A stretch of 64,000 nt of DNA, taken from an uncultured Selenomonadales bacterium. Lineage in GTDB: Bacteria; Bacillota; Negativicutes; Acidaminococcales; Acidaminococcaceae. Below are positions 48,852 through 58,951 of the stretch, piece after piece (position 1 is the stretch's first letter; the number at the start of each line of letters is the position of its first letter). The translations under genes and the position numbers were made by a program. The notes under the pieces were generated by a model. That model made no database searches. It was not told where the DNA came from and saw nothing but the letters and a program-made list of their open reading frames with translations. The stretch lies in contig OMWZ01000002.1 in NCBI GenBank assembly GCA_900314855.1, positions 1 to 64,000 of the forward strand, given 5' to 3'.

Positions 48852-51800
48852 TCAATCTTTATAGGACAAATCCTGCAGGGCCACGACGCTGACGATGCGG
48901 CGGTGGCGCATCGCCGCCATGACGCGCTGCAGCGCCTTGGCCGTATCCAGCGAGGTCAGGCAGGGAATCGCGTGTTCCACCGTGCTGCGGCGGATTTTGA
49001 ACCCGTCCCGTTCGGCGCCGGCGTCGCCGCCATGATCCGTAGTATTGATGACCATGGCAATGCGTCCGTTCTTGATGTCATCCAAAAGGTTCGGCGTGCC
49101 TTCGCTGACTTTCGTTGCCGTTTCCACGGCGACGCCGTGTTCCTGCAGGTACCGCGCCGTACCCGACGTGGCGAGGACTTCGTAACCCAGTTCGAGGAAG
49201 CCTGCGGCGATGTCGACAATTTCTTCCTTGTCCCGGTCCGCCACGGTAATGAGGATGGCCCCTTCGTGGGGCACATTGATCCCGCTGGCGATGCAGGCCT
49301 TGTACAGGGCGCGGGAGAACTGGTAGTCGACGGCCAGGACTTCGCCCGTCGATTTCATTTCCGGCCCCAGGGTGATGTCGACGTTGCTCATCTTGTTGAA
49401 AGAGAACACCGGCGCCTTGCAGGCCCAGTAATCGGGGAAGAACTGCAGTCCCGGCTTATAGCCCTGTTCGCGCAGGGAAACTCCCATGGCGCACTTCGTC
49501 GCCACGTCGACCATGGGAATGGTCGTCACCTTGCTCAAGAAGGGCACGGTGCGGCTCGAACGCGGGTTGACCTCGATGACGTACACTTGGCCGTCGCGGA
49601 TAATGTACTGGACATTGATCATGCCCTTGACTTCCAGTTCCCGCGCCATGCGCATCGTGTAATCGATGACGGTGCGGATGACATGTTCCGACAGCGTGCG
49701 CGGCGGATAAACGGCGATGGAGTCGCCCGAATGGACGCCGGCCCGTTCGATATGTTCCATGATGCCCGGCAGGAGGACGTCCTTCCCGTCGCAAATAGCG
49801 TCCACTTCGACTTCCGTCCCCATGAGGTAATGGTCGACGAGGACCGGGTGGTCACTCGAGGCCTGGACCGCCGTTTCCATATAGTGCTTCAATTCGTCGT
49901 CGCTGTAGACGATTTCCATGGCGCGGCCTCCCAGGACGTAGGACGGACGGACCATGACAGGATAACCCACGTCGTGGGCAGCGCGGAGGGCGCCCTCCAA
50001 ATCCGTGACACTGTGTCCCTTCGGACGGTCGATGGCGCACTTCGTCAAAACTTCGTCGAACCGTTCCCGGTCTTCGGCGCGGTCGATACTGTCCACGCTG
50101 GAGCCGAGGATGCGCGCGCCGGCTTCCGCCAGGGGCGCGGCCAGGTTGATGGCGGTCTGCCCCCCGAACTGGACGATGACGCCTTCGGGCTTTTCCTTGT
50201 CCAGGACGTTCAATACATCTTCGACGGTCAGGGGCTCAAAGTAGAGTTTATCCGATGTGTCGAAGTCCGTCGAAACCGTTTCGGGGTTGTTGTTGATGAT
50301 GATGGTCTCATAGCCCAGTTCCTTGAGGGCCCAGACAGAATGGACCGTGCAGTAGTCGAATTCCACGCCCTGTCCGATGCGGATGGGGCCGGAGCCGAGG
50401 ATACAGACTTTTTTACGGTCGCTGACGGCCACTTCGTCTTCCGAAGCGTACGTCGAGTAATAGTAGGGCGTGGCGGCTTCGAATTCAGCGGCGCAGGTAT
50501 CGACCATCTTGTACGTGGGCAGGATGTGCCAGGCCTTGCGCTGGGCGCGGATCTCCTGCCACGTCGTGCCGCCGTAGGCCGCAATGACTTCGTCGGCGAA
50601 TCCCATGCGTTTGGCCTGCCGCAGGAGCTCTTCCGTCAGGGGTTCCTGCCGCAGACGGTCTTCCATGGCGACAATGTTCTGGATTTTTTTCAGGAACCAT
50701 TCGTTGATTTTCGTGATGGCGTGGATTTCTTCCACCGAACCGCCGCGGCGCATATACTCCGCGATGGAGAAAAGACGCTCATCGTCCTGCCTGCCCACGC
50801 GGGCGCGGATTTCCTCCGTCGGCAGGGTCTTCAGTTTCTTCAGTTCCAGGTGCCGGCAGCCGATTTCCAGGCAGCGGGCGGCTTTCAGGAGGCCCGCCTC
50901 GAAGGTGCGCTCGATGGCCATGACTTCGCCGGTGGCCTTCATCTGCGTACCCAGGGTGCGGTCCGCCGTAACAAACTTGTCGAAAGGCCAACGCGGGAAC
51001 TTGACGACAAGGTAATCCAGGGTCGGTTCAAAGCAGGCCGTCGTCTTTTGGGTGACCGCGTTCCGGATTTCGTCCAGGGTGTAGCCGGCGGCGATCTTGG
51101 CGGCCACCTTGGCAATGGGATACCCCGTCGCCTTGGAGGCCAGGGCCGACGAACGGCTGACCCGGGGGTTGACCTCGATGACGTAATACTGTTCCGAATA
51201 GGGGTCCAGGGCGAGCTGCACGTTGCAGGCGCCGCAGACGCCCAGTTCGCGGACGATGTCGATGGAAGCCTGGCGCAGCATCTGCACTTCGCGGTCGCTC
51301 AGGGTCTGGCAGGGCGCCACGACCACAGAATCGCCCGTGTGGACGCCGACGGGATCCACATTTTCCATATTGCACACGGTGATGCAATTGTTATCCGCGT
51401 CACGGAGCACTTCGTATTCGATTTCCTTCCAGCCGGCGACAGACCGTTCAATCAGGGCCTGGCCGATCAGGCTATACGTAAGGCCCTTCGTGACGATATC
51501 ATCCAATTCCTCGTCGTTTTGGGCAATGCCGCCGCCAGTGCCGCCCAGCGTGTAGGCCGGACGCACAATCAGGGGATAGCCCACGGCATGGGCGAATTCC
51601 TTCGCCGCCGCCACGGTTTCGACGATGGTGCTTTCCGGGATGGGCTGGTGGATTTTCTCCATGGCTTCCTTGAAGAGTTCCCGGTCCTCTGCCCGCTGGA
51701 TAGTCTCGATCTGCGTTCCCAGGAGCTTCACGCCGTACGTGCGCAGGATTCCTTTCTCGTCCAGTTCCATGGCAAGGTTCAGGCCAACCTGACCGCCCAG

Positions 51801-52067
51801 GGTGGCCAGCATGGCGTCGGGATGTTCCTTGCGGATGACGCTCTCCAGGAATTCCACCGTCAGGGGCTCCACGTAGACGCGGTCCGCGATGTGCGTGTCC
51901 GTCATGATCGTGGCAGGGTTGCTGTTCACGAGGACGACTTCCAGGCCTTCTTCCCGCAGGGAACGGCAGGCCTGGGTGCCGGAATAGTCGAATTCGGCCG
52001 CTTGCCCGATAATGATAGGGCCGGAGCCGATGACCAGGACTTTTTTGACATTCTCCAGTTTCGGCAT
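48852..52067 (-). CDS. carB: carbamoyl-phosphate synthase large subunit
   Basis: 1071 residues: two ATP-grasp halves ([31 protein letters not shown]), the oligomerisation domain and the C-terminal allosteric domain with [34 protein letters not shown] and [19 protein letters not shown] are the metal-binding motifs of each half. It makes carbamoyl phosphate from ammonia delivered by CarA. Its ATG shares one base with the carA stop (TAATG). Confidence 0.97.
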   Translation of the reverse strand: MPKLENVKKVLVIGSGPIIIGQAAEFDYSGTQACRSLREEGLEVVLVNSNPATIMTDTHIADRVYVEPLTVEFLESVIRKEHPDAMLATLGGQVGLNLAMELDEKGILRTYGVKLLGTQIETIQRAEDRELFKEAMEKIHQPIPESTIVETVAAAKEFAHAVGYPLIVRPAYTLGGTGGGIAQNDEELDDIVTKGLTYSLIGQALIERSVAGWKEIEYEVLRDADNNCITVCNMENVDPVGVHTGDSVVVAPCQTLSDREVQMLRQASIDIVRELGVCGACNVQLALDPYSEQYYVIEVNPRVSRSSALASKATGYPIAKVAAKIAAGYTLDEIRNAVTQKTTACFEPTLDYLVVKFPRWPFDKFVTADRTLGTQMKATGEVMAIERTFEAGLLKAARCLEIGCRHLELKKLKTLPTEEIRARVGRQDDERLFSIAEYMRRGGSVEEIHAITKINEWFLKKIQNIVAMEDRLRQEPLTEELLRQAKRMGFADEVIAAYGGTTWQEIRAQRKAWHILPTYKMVDTCAAEFEAATPYYYSTYASEDEVAVSDRKKVCILGSGPIRIGQGVEFDYCTVHSVWALKELGYETIIINNNPETVSTDFDTSDKLYFEPLTVEDVLNVLDKEKPEGVIVQFGGQTAINLAAPLAEAGARILGSSVDSIDRAEDRERFDEVLTKCAIDRPKGHSVTDLEGALRAAHDVGYPVMVRPSYVLGGRAMEIVYSDDELKHYMETAVQASSDHPVLVDHYLMGTEVEVDAICDGKDVLLPGIMEHIERAGVHSGDSIAVYPPRTLSEHVIRTVIDYTMRMARELEVKGMINVQYIIRDGQVYVIEVNPRSSRTVPFLSKVTTIPMVDVATKCAMGVSLREQGYKPGLQFFPDYWACKAPVFSFNKMSNVDITLGPEMKSTGEVLAVDYQFSRALYKACIASGINVPHEGAILITVADRDKEEIVDIAAGFLELGYEVLATSGTARYLQEHGVAVETATKVSEGTPNLLDDIKNGRIAMVINTTDHGGDAGAERDGFKIRRSTVEHAIPCLTSLDTAKALQRVMAAMRHRRIVSVVALQDLSYKD

Positions 52068-53137
52068 TAGCGACGACCTCCCATCATATGGACGAACCGT
52101 TGGAACAGATACTCGTGACCGCCCGGTCCGGGGCAGGCCTCGGGATGGTACTGGACCGTAAAGGCAGGCACCTCTTTATAGATAAGCCCTTCAATCGTGT
52201 TGTCGTTCAGCGACACGTTGCTGATGACCACCCGGTCATCGAGGGATTTTTCATCGACGGCGTAGCCGTGATTCTGCGAGGAAATGCAGATCTTATGCTC
52301 CACCAGGTCCCGGACAGGATGGTTGATGCCGCGGTGGCCAAACTTCATCTTGTAGGTGTCGTAGCCGTTGGCCAGGGCCAGGAGCTGGTGTCCCAGGCAG
52401 ATGCCGAACAAGGGGCGCGTACCCATGAATTTGCGGATGTTTTCAATGATTTCGGGCAGGTCCTTCGGATCCCCCGGACCATTGCTCAGGAAGATGCCGT
52501 CCGGGTTGTCCCGCAGCACGTCTTCCGCGCTCGTGTAGGCCGGGTACACCGTCAAATGGCATCCGAAGCTCACGAGGTACTGCAGGATGTTGCGTTTGAT
52601 ACCGTAATCCATGACGGCGACGTGGAACCCGCCTTCGCCCAGGGTATACTTTTCCTTCGTAGATACGACGCGAACCTGGTCGTGCTGATCCGGCGTGGCG
52701 AGGAGTTCCCGCACCTCCGCATCGGACATCTCCGCCGGCACGAGGACGCCCTTGAGGACACCGTAGTTCCGCAATTTCCGCGTGATGGCCCGCGTATCGA
52801 CACCCGTCAGGACGGGAATATTTTCCTTTTCGAGAAATTCCAGCAGGGCCCCTTCACTGCGCCAGTTCACGGGGAAATCGCACAGGTCAGAGACGACATA
52901 GCCCTGAAAGAAGCACCGCGGACCCTGGTTGAACAGGGGATTCGTGCCATAATTGCCGACCAGGGGGTACGTCATGACGACAATCTGCCCGCAGTAGGAC
53001 GGATCCGTCAGGGTTTCCTGGTAACCGCTCATGCCCGTCGTGAAGACGACTTCGCCCACCGCCGGGCGTGCCGCGTACAAATCGCCCGTGTAGGTACTGC
53101 CGTCCAGCAGGACGAGCTTTCCTTTTACTTTTTGCAT
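52067..53137 (-). CDS. carA: carbamoyl-phosphate synthase small subunit
   Basis: 356 residues from ATG 53137. N-terminal domain [20 protein letters not shown] and class I glutaminase domain with the nucleophile in [17 protein letters not shown] and the His/Glu pair in [18 protein letters not shown]. The start overlaps the end of pyrC by 13 nt. It supplies ammonia to CarB. Confidence 0.97.
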   Translation of the reverse strand: MQKVKGKLVLLDGSTYTGDLYAARPAVGEVVFTTGMSGYQETLTDPSYCGQIVVMTYPLVGNYGTNPLFNQGPRCFFQGYVVSDLCDFPVNWRSEGALLEFLEKENIPVLTGVDTRAITRKLRNYGVLKGVLVPAEMSDAEVRELLATPDQHDQVRVVSTKEKYTLGEGGFHVAVMDYGIKRNILQYLVSFGCHLTVYPAYTSAEDVLRDNPDGIFLSNGPGDPKDLPEIIENIRKFMGTRPLFGICLGHQLLALANGYDTYKMKFGHRGINHPVRDLVEHKICISSQNHGYAVDEKSLDDRVVISNVSLNDNTIEGLIYKEVPAFTVQYHPEACPGPGGHEYLFQRFVHMMGGRR

Positions 53138-54417
53138 ACTACACCATCTTCCATTACAAACTGACCGGCAACGATTGTGGCGACAGCCTTGCCTTTGCAA
53201 TGCTTGCCTTTATAGGGCGTTGCCTTGCCCTTGGTATAGAACTTGTCCGGGTCGACGGTCCATTCCTGTTCGGGATCGAGAATGGTCACGTCCGCCGGGG
53301 CGCCGGGGTTCAGTGTGCCGCCGGGGAGGTGGAAAAGGGCCGCCGGTCGGCAGCTCATCTTGTCGACGATTTCATCCAGGGAAAGAAAGCCCGTGTGGTA
53401 CAGGTCCGTCAGAACGACGCCCACAGACGTTTCGAGGCCGCAGAACCCGTTGGGGGCCTTCGTGAATTCGACATCTTTATGATGGGGCGCGTGGGGCGCG
53501 TGATCCGTGACAATGATATCCAGGGTGCCGTCCTTGAGGCCCTGCCGGACCGCGTCGACGTGTTCCTGGCTGCGCAGGGGCGGGGAAACGCGGGTCGCCG
53601 TATCAAAACCGCGGCAGGCTTCGTCGGTCAGGGTCAGATGATGAACGGTGGCTTCCGCCGTAACAGGCCAGCCCTTGGCTTTTGCCTGGCGGATGATGTC
53701 CACGGCTCCCGCCGATGCGACGTGGGCAATGTGGATGTGCGTCCCCGTGTACCCCGCGACGATGCAATCCCGGGAAACGGAAATATCCTCGGCGATGGAC
53801 GGGATGCCCTTGACCCCGAGCTGGGCCGAAACGGCCCCTTCGTGCATGTAGCCGTCGTTGTTGAACTCCTGGTCGATGCTATGGGAAATGAGCGGCCGGT
53901 CGAAGCTCTGCAGGTATTCGGCGGCATGGAGCAGGAGGCGGCTGCTCTGGACGCAGCGACCGTCGTCGGAAAAGGCGATGGCGCCAGCTTTGGCCATGTC
54001 CCCCATTTCCGCGAGCTGCTTCCCTTCTTCGCCTACCGTAATGGCACCGATGACGGCGACGTTCACATAACCGTTTTCCCGGGCCCGTTCCCGGATGCCC
54101 GAGACGACGATGGATCGATCGATGGCAGGATCCGTGTTGGGCATGCAGGCCACCGTCGTAATGCCGCCGGCAGCGGCGGCCATGGTGCCCGTTTCTATGG
54201 ATTCCTTGGCTTCGACACCCGGTTCGCGTAAATGGACGTGCAGATCGATAAAGCCCGGGGCGACGACCTTGCCCGTCGCGTCATAGACACGGTCCGCCTT
54301 GTCCGGGATCGTTTTGGCGATTTTCGCGACTTTGCCATCTTCCAACAGCAGGTCCGCCACTTCGTTCAGGTTCTGGGACGGATCGATGATGCGGCCCTTT
54401 TTAATCAACAGCTTCAA
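53125..54417 (-). CDS. pyrC: dihydroorotase
   Basis: 430 residues. The metal motif HVHLREPGVEAKESIETG, the carboxylated-Lys region, and DHAPHAPHHKDVEF identify class I dihydroorotase. The start is TTG 54417, with GGAGG 8 nt upstream, inside the end of pyrB (17-nt overlap). It cyclises N-carbamoyl-aspartate to dihydroorotate. Confidence 0.96.
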   Translation of the reverse strand: MKLLIKKGRIIDPSQNLNEVADLLLEDGKVAKIAKTIPDKADRVYDATGKVVAPGFIDLHVHLREPGVEAKESIETGTMAAAAGGITTVACMPNTDPAIDRSIVVSGIRERARENGYVNVAVIGAITVGEEGKQLAEMGDMAKAGAIAFSDDGRCVQSSRLLLHAAEYLQSFDRPLISHSIDQEFNNDGYMHEGAVSAQLGVKGIPSIAEDISVSRDCIVAGYTGTHIHIAHVASAGAVDIIRQAKAKGWPVTAEATVHHLTLTDEACRGFDTATRVSPPLRSQEHVDAVRQGLKDGTLDIIVTDHAPHAPHHKDVEFTKAPNGFCGLETSVGVVLTDLYHTGFLSLDEIVDKMSCRPAALFHLPGGTLNPGAPADVTILDPEQEWTVDPDKFYTKGKATPYKGKHCKGKAVATIVAGQFVMEDGVVCKK

Positions 54418-55360
54418 TTCGGTTCCCTCCTGTCAGAGTCAAAAATTCCAATGCCATACGGACGGCGACGCCATTCTGTACTTCGTTGCGGATGAGGGAC
54501 TGTTCGGCGTAACCCATTTGGAAGGAAATTTCCGTGCCGCGGTTCATCGGTCCCGGATGGAGGACGACGGCGCCGGGGTTCGCCAGTTTGTAGCGCGCCT
54601 CGTTCAGCCCGAACTCGCGGGCGTATTCGCGCATGGACGGGAAGAGGCCGCTGTCCTGACGTTCCAGCTGGATACGCAGGACATCGATGACGTCGGCGCC
54701 TTCCAGGGCATCTTCCACGCGTTTATGGTAGGTGACGCCCAAGGCCTCGATCTGCCAGGGCATGAGGGTTCGGGGGCCGGCGACGTGGATGTCGGCGCCG
54801 AATTTTTTCCAGCAGGCGATGTTGGTGCGGGCCACGCGGCTGAAGAGGACATCGCCCAGGATTACCATCTTTTTGCCTTTCAAGTCCGTCAGGCCGTGTT
54901 CCCGCAGGGTAAACAGGTCCAGCAGGCCCTGGGACGGATGGGCATGGGCGCCATCCCCGGCGTTGATGATGACCGGTTTGGCCACCTGTGCCGCGTAGAC
55001 GGCGGCGCCTTCACAGGGACTGCGCATAATAATTCCGTCACAGCCCATATTTTCCAGGGTCAGGATAGTGTCCCGCAGGCACTCCCCCTTGACGACGCTG
55101 GACGTACTCGTCGTGATGTTGACCACGTCGGCGCCAAGGTATTTGGCCGCTGTCTCGAAGGACGTGCGGGTCCGCGTGCTCGGCTCGTAGAATAAGGTGA
55201 TCAGCAGCTTGCCGCGCAGGGCCGGCACTTTCTTGATATCCCGCTTCATGATTTTCTTCATTTCCGCGGCCGTGCTCTCCACGAGGTTGATTTCCCCGAC
55301 GCTGAGGCTCTCCAGGTCGAGGATGTCCCTGCCGGCGAGGGACACATTCGCTTTTGCCAT
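54401..55360 (-). CDS. pyrB: aspartate carbamoyltransferase catalytic chain
   Basis: 319 residues with the carbamoyl-phosphate motif FYEPSTRTRTSFETAAK and the later HPSQGLLDLFTLRE and HPGPMNRGTEI. AGGAGG precedes the ATG. No pyrI is present, so this is the unregulated Bacillus-type enzyme, controlled here at transcription by the leader. It is the first gene of pyrBC-carAB-pyrKD-pyrFE. Confidence 0.97.
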   Translation of the reverse strand: MAKANVSLAGRDILDLESLSVGEINLVESTAAEMKKIMKRDIKKVPALRGKLLITLFYEPSTRTRTSFETAAKYLGADVVNITTSTSSVVKGECLRDTILTLENMGCDGIIMRSPCEGAAVYAAQVAKPVIINAGDGAHAHPSQGLLDLFTLREHGLTDLKGKKMVILGDVLFSRVARTNIACWKKFGADIHVAGPRTLMPWQIEALGVTYHKRVEDALEGADVIDVLRIQLERQDSGLFPSMREYAREFGLNEARYKLANPGAVVLHPGPMNRGTEISFQMGYAEQSLIRNEVQNGVAVRMALEFLTLTGGNRIEAVD

Positions 55361-55526
55361 TCCGGTTCCTCCTGTCCTTTCGATTCACTGACAACCGTTC
55401 ACTGTGAATTTATGCATACAAAAAGCCTTCCTGCCCTGAATGGATGCAAGAAGGCTTATGAATTGCCATGTCAAAAAGTCACCTTACAGCCTCACAGGAC
55501 CGTTTTAAAGGTACAGCTATTTAATT
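55361..55526 (-). promoter_or_regulatory. PyrR-dependent attenuator leader of the pyr operon
   Basis: The leader contains GGTCCTGTGAGGCT (55501-55488), 13 of 14 bases of the PyrR-binding consensus ARUCCNGNGAGGYU. It is followed by a rho-independent terminator (55457-55418; AAGCCTTC / GAAGGCTT and five T) before the pyrB ribosome-binding site. In Bacillus PyrR bound to UMP stabilises the anti-antiterminator so that the terminator forms. pyrR itself is not in the window. Confidence 0.85.
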
Positions 55527-55532
55527 TCGTTC

Positions 55533-55561
55533 ATTATACCATGCCGCCCGCCAGATGACAA
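55533..55561 (-). promoter_or_regulatory. promoter of the pyr operon
   Basis: TTGTCA (55561-55556), 17-nt spacer, extended -10 TGG-TATAAT (55538-55533) on the minus strand, about 170 nt before pyrB. Confidence 0.85.
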
Positions 55562-55582
55562 TACGGAATTGCGGGAATCCGC

Positions 55583-55603
55583 GAAAAATCCTGCCCGCGG
55601 CAG
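55583..55603 (-). terminator. terminator after the 55624-56907 gene
   Basis: CTGCC pairs with GGCAG around GCG, then GATTTTT on the minus strand. It lies 21 bp past the gene and just before the pyr promoter. Confidence 0.6.
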
Positions 55604-55623
55604 AGGGCGGCGCGCCCTGCCTG

Positions 55624-56907
55624 TCAGGCCAGGCGCAGCAGGAGCGGTTCCCAGTCCGGGCCGGTCACGCGGCGCGGTTCCAGGACCGCTGCCAGATGTT
55701 TCCACTGCCGTCGGGCGCGGCGAGGCTGGGACAAGCCCCAGAAATGCAGCAGTAATTGCATAAAAATACACGCCTGTTCCTGACGGCCCTGCCGGGACGC
55801 CGCCAGCCAGGTCTGGTGCCACACCGTATAGACCTGCCACTCGTCCCGCATGGTGACGCGGGCCGTCATGGCCGCCATGTCCCGAAACAGGACGAGCAGT
55901 TTGCGCAAGGCCGCGCAGGACTCCTCCGTCCCGGTCCGGCGCCATTGCCGCGTCAGACGGCGCGCGCGCAGGGCCGCGGCGCGGAAAACAGGAAGGTAGA
56001 GGGTGAAGGCCTGGGCGGCCCCGCTCCACTGGCTCGTCATCTGGACCTGGAGGAGAAAGTCCGACAGGACTTCCTGTTCCAGGCCGGCATCGCGGCTCCG
56101 CCCCACCAAATGGAGCAGCCCGTACTGCAGGGCCTGCGCTTCCGGCGCCCAGGCGCGATGCGTGAACTGGGCGACCGTCCTGGCCCACTCCCGGGCGAAG
56201 GCGCGCCGCCCCGTATCCCCTGCCGGGACGCGCTGCCACAGGCGGCAGGCCAGGCGCGTCACGATGCGCAAGGCCGGCAGCTGCCGGTGGTCGGCAGCCG
56301 TAAAAAGCAGGTCCAGCAGGAGCGCGCCGTAGCCGTTCCCGGGCCCGGGCCGACGGGTCCGGTCGTACTCCCGCAACTGACCCAGAAGGGTCAGGAACGC
56401 CGCGGGCTGGCGCTTGCGCGCCGCCATGCCGAGAAGGGAACGCAGGCCGGCGAACAGGGACGTCTGGAGCGGCGCGTCCTCGGCCCCGGTTCCGGTCAGA
56501 TACAGCCCGGAGATCAGGACATTGCCCAGCAGCAGGCCCGCTGCCGGCTGTCCATCCCGAAAGGACAGGCAACCCAATTGGGCGGCGTCCCGGCAAAGCC
56601 AAAGTCGCTGTTCCCGATGCTGCCGGGCCGCGGTCCGGTAGCATTGCGCCGCGCGATACAGGCACTCGTCGTCCTGACGGGACAAGCCATAATAAACGGC
56701 ATCCTTGAGACGATCCGGCAAGGCAGCCTCGTCGGACGGGGCCGTCGCCTCCTGTTCCAGGACCGCGAAATCCGGGGCGGGCACGTTGTCCCGCAGGGCC
56801 TGTTCCGCCGCTTTCCGCGCTTCGTCTGCCGCACGCTGCCGCCGTTCCTCTTCTTCCGGGCTCAGCAGGACCTCGTCATCGGTCGTTTTCCTCTGCTTGG
56901 TATCCAT
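55624..56907 (-). CDS. large cytoplasmic protein of unknown function
   Basis: 427 residues from ATG 56907 (GGGAG upstream). The first 45 residues are charged and helical (SPEEEERRQRAADEARKAAE). The rest is alpha-helical, very rich in Arg, Ala and Leu, with several Trp and no signal peptide or membrane segment; the repeated helical pattern recalls TPR-like or other alpha-solenoid scaffolds. I do not recognise a family. It starts 34 nt after pyk and appears to be the last gene of the etf-pyk unit. Composition is unusually GC-rich. Confidence 0.65.
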   Translation of the reverse strand: MDTKQRKTTDDEVLLSPEEEERRQRAADEARKAAEQALRDNVPAPDFAVLEQEATAPSDEAALPDRLKDAVYYGLSRQDDECLYRAAQCYRTAARQHREQRLWLCRDAAQLGCLSFRDGQPAAGLLLGNVLISGLYLTGTGAEDAPLQTSLFAGLRSLLGMAARKRQPAAFLTLLGQLREYDRTRRPGPGNGYGALLLDLLFTAADHRQLPALRIVTRLACRLWQRVPAGDTGRRAFAREWARTVAQFTHRAWAPEAQALQYGLLHLVGRSRDAGLEQEVLSDFLLQVQMTSQWSGAAQAFTLYLPVFRAAALRARRLTRQWRRTGTEESCAALRKLLVLFRDMAAMTARVTMRDEWQVYTVWHQTWLAASRQGRQEQACIFMQLLLHFWGLSQPRRARRQWKHLAAVLEPRRVTGPDWEPLLLRLA

Positions 56908-56941
56908 CGTTCTCCCTGCCCCGTGGATGGCCACGGGGAAC

Positions 56942-58693
56942 TTATTTGATATTGATGATGCCGTCGTAGACAAGGCCCGCCGTCGCGTCGAGCGTGACCT
57001 GCTGGCCGTCCTTCAGGATCTCCGTCGCATTCGCCGCGCCGATGACGACGGGAATGCCGCAGTTGATGCCCAGGATCGCCGCCGGCGACGTAAAGCCGCC
57101 TTCCTCGGCGACAATGGCCCCGGCCTGGGCGGCGCGGGCCACCTCTTCGTCATTAAGGACATCCACGACGAGGACCATCCCCGGACGCAGTTTTTTCGTA
57201 AAGTCTTCCGTCGTCCGGCAGACACAGACCGTCCCGGCATAGCTTTGCTTGCCGACGCCTGCCCCGGACAGCAGTTTCCGTCCCAGGTTGATGACCTTGA
57301 TCATGTTGGTGCTGCCCGGCTTGCCGATGGGAATGCCTGCCGTCAGGACGAGGGAATCGCCCTGGGAGATGCAGCCCGCGTCCAGGGCGGCCTGGACGGA
57401 CAGTTCCATCATTTCGTCCGTATTGGCCGAATAGGGGCCCACAATGGGCTCCACACCCCAGAAAAGCTGCAGGGAACGACACACTTCCGGTGTTTGCGTC
57501 ACCGCCACGACCGGGACGGAAGAACGGTACTTGGAGATGTTCCGTGCCGTAAATCCCGACGACGTGACGGACAGGATTGCATCCGCCTCGATTTCCCGGG
57601 CGATCTGGACGGTCGCGTGGGCGATGGCATCCGTGCTGTAGGTCCGGCCGTGCTTGGCTTCGTGGGACGCCAGTTTAGCGTAATCCAGGGCCGCTTCCGT
57701 CGTCTGGGCGATTTCTGCCATGGTGCGGACCGCTTCCAGGGGATACTGGCCGCTCGCCGTTTCCCCGCTCAACATGATGGCGTCCGTCCCGTCAAAGATG
57801 GAATTGGCCACATCGCTGGCTTCGGCGCGGGTGCAACGGGCGCTGGCCGTCATGCTTTCGAGCATCTGCGTCGCCGTGACGACAGGCTTGCCGGCCAGAT
57901 TGCACTTGCGGATGATCTTTTTCTGCCACAGGGGCACCACTTCGGCCGGGATTTCCACGCCCAGGTCGCCGCGGGCCACCATAATGGCGTCACTGGCCTT
58001 GATAATGTCGTCGATGTGTTCCAGGCCGGCGTTGTTCTCAATCTTGGAGAGAATGCCCATCCGATACCCGTTGGTTTCCAGCAGCCGCCGGATGGCAAAG
58101 ACATTGTCCGCATTCTGGACGAAGGACGCGGCGATGTAGTCCATGCCATTTTCCGCGGCAAAAAGGATGTCCTTTTTGTCCTGGTCCGACAGGAAGGGCA
58201 TCTTCAGTTCCACACCGGGGCAAGCCACCCGCTTCCGGTCCGAAATGACGCCGCCGCTGCGGACAACCGTATGGATGCGCGTTCCCTCGATTTTCGTCAC
58301 TTCGAGGATGAGCATGCCGTCCGCCAGGAGAATCCGGTTGCCCACGGACACCTCCGCAGGCAGGCCGTCGTAGTTGACATGGGCCATGGCCGCCGTGCCG
58401 GTGCAAGGCTCCGTCGTCAGGATAAATTCATGGCCGTTGTCCAATTCGGCTTTGCCGCCTTCAAAGAGACCCAGGCGCATTTCCGGCCCCTTCGTGTCAC
58501 AGATCATGGCCACGGGCTTGCCGACGGCTTCCGCCGCCGCGCGCACCCGATCCAGGCGCTCCTTATGGCTTTTGTGGTCCCCGTGGGAAAAGTTGAAGCG
58601 GGCCAGGTCCATGCCGGCCCGAATCATGTCTTGTAACAAAGTGGGGCTGTCCGTAGACGGCCCCATGGTGCAGATAATCTTGGTCTTTTTCAT
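56942..58693 (-). CDS. pyk: pyruvate kinase with C-terminal PEP-utiliser domain
   Basis: 583 residues. MKKTKIICTMGPSTDSPTLL, FNFSHGDHKSHKERL, CDTKGPEMRLG, the active-site region VARGDLGVEIPAEVVPLWQK, and CTRAEASDVANSIFDGTDAI are standard. After the roughly 475-residue core an extra domain follows (TEDFTKKLRPGMVLVVDVLN to the end), a PEP-utiliser mobile-domain homologue with FTSPAAILGINCGIPVVIGA. It is common in Bacillus-type enzymes, although its His is replaced here. It makes ATP and pyruvate. It follows the 67-residue gene by 27 nt. Confidence 0.96.
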   Translation of the reverse strand: MKKTKIICTMGPSTDSPTLLQDMIRAGMDLARFNFSHGDHKSHKERLDRVRAAAEAVGKPVAMICDTKGPEMRLGLFEGGKAELDNGHEFILTTEPCTGTAAMAHVNYDGLPAEVSVGNRILLADGMLILEVTKIEGTRIHTVVRSGGVISDRKRVACPGVELKMPFLSDQDKKDILFAAENGMDYIAASFVQNADNVFAIRRLLETNGYRMGILSKIENNAGLEHIDDIIKASDAIMVARGDLGVEIPAEVVPLWQKKIIRKCNLAGKPVVTATQMLESMTASARCTRAEASDVANSIFDGTDAIMLSGETASGQYPLEAVRTMAEIAQTTEAALDYAKLASHEAKHGRTYSTDAIAHATVQIAREIEADAILSVTSSGFTARNISKYRSSVPVVAVTQTPEVCRSLQLFWGVEPIVGPYSANTDEMMELSVQAALDAGCISQGDSLVLTAGIPIGKPGSTNMIKVINLGRKLLSGAGVGKQSYAGTVCVCRTTEDFTKKLRPGMVLVVDVLNDEEVARAAQAGAIVAEEGGFTSPAAILGINCGIPVVIGAANATEILKDGQQVTLDATAGLVYDGIINIK

Positions 58694-58720
58694 TGTGTTT
58701 CCTCTGCCCCGCCGGGTTCC

Positions 58721-58924
58721 TCAACCACGGAACCCGTGCTCGGCCAACACTTCATAGGCATCTTCCGCCTCGGAAACGGGCGTCAGGATCTCGTAGGCCC
58801 CGACCCGCTTCGCAACAGTCGTCCCGATGGCCCGGGTCCGGCACAGAAACCCGTTCTGCGCCAGGAGGGCCTTCAGTTCATTGGCGCGTTCCGCTGTCTG
58901 CGCGATATACAACACCTTCCACAC
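58721..58924 (-). CDS. small protein between etfA and pyk (DUF2007-like)
   Basis: 67 residues from GTG 58924 (GAGGTG 7 nt upstream). VWKVLYIAQTAERANELKAL and CRTRAIGTTVAKRVGAYEIL, ending in VSEAEDAYEVLAEHGFRG: a ferredoxin-like beta-alpha-beta unit resembling DUF2007 putative signal-transducing proteins. No function is known. It is 27 nt from both neighbours. Confidence 0.75.
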   Translation of the reverse strand: MWKVLYIAQTAERANELKALLAQNGFLCRTRAIGTTVAKRVGAYEILTPVSEAEDAYEVLAEHGFRG

Positions 58925-58951
58925 AATCAGCCACCTCAGTCCCCCGCGCCT

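Noticed and set aside
48597-52070. A plus-strand open frame of more than 1100 codons opposite carB
   Set aside because: It is the complement of a fully conserved CarB with both ATP-grasp halves; no ribosome-binding site or family features are seen.
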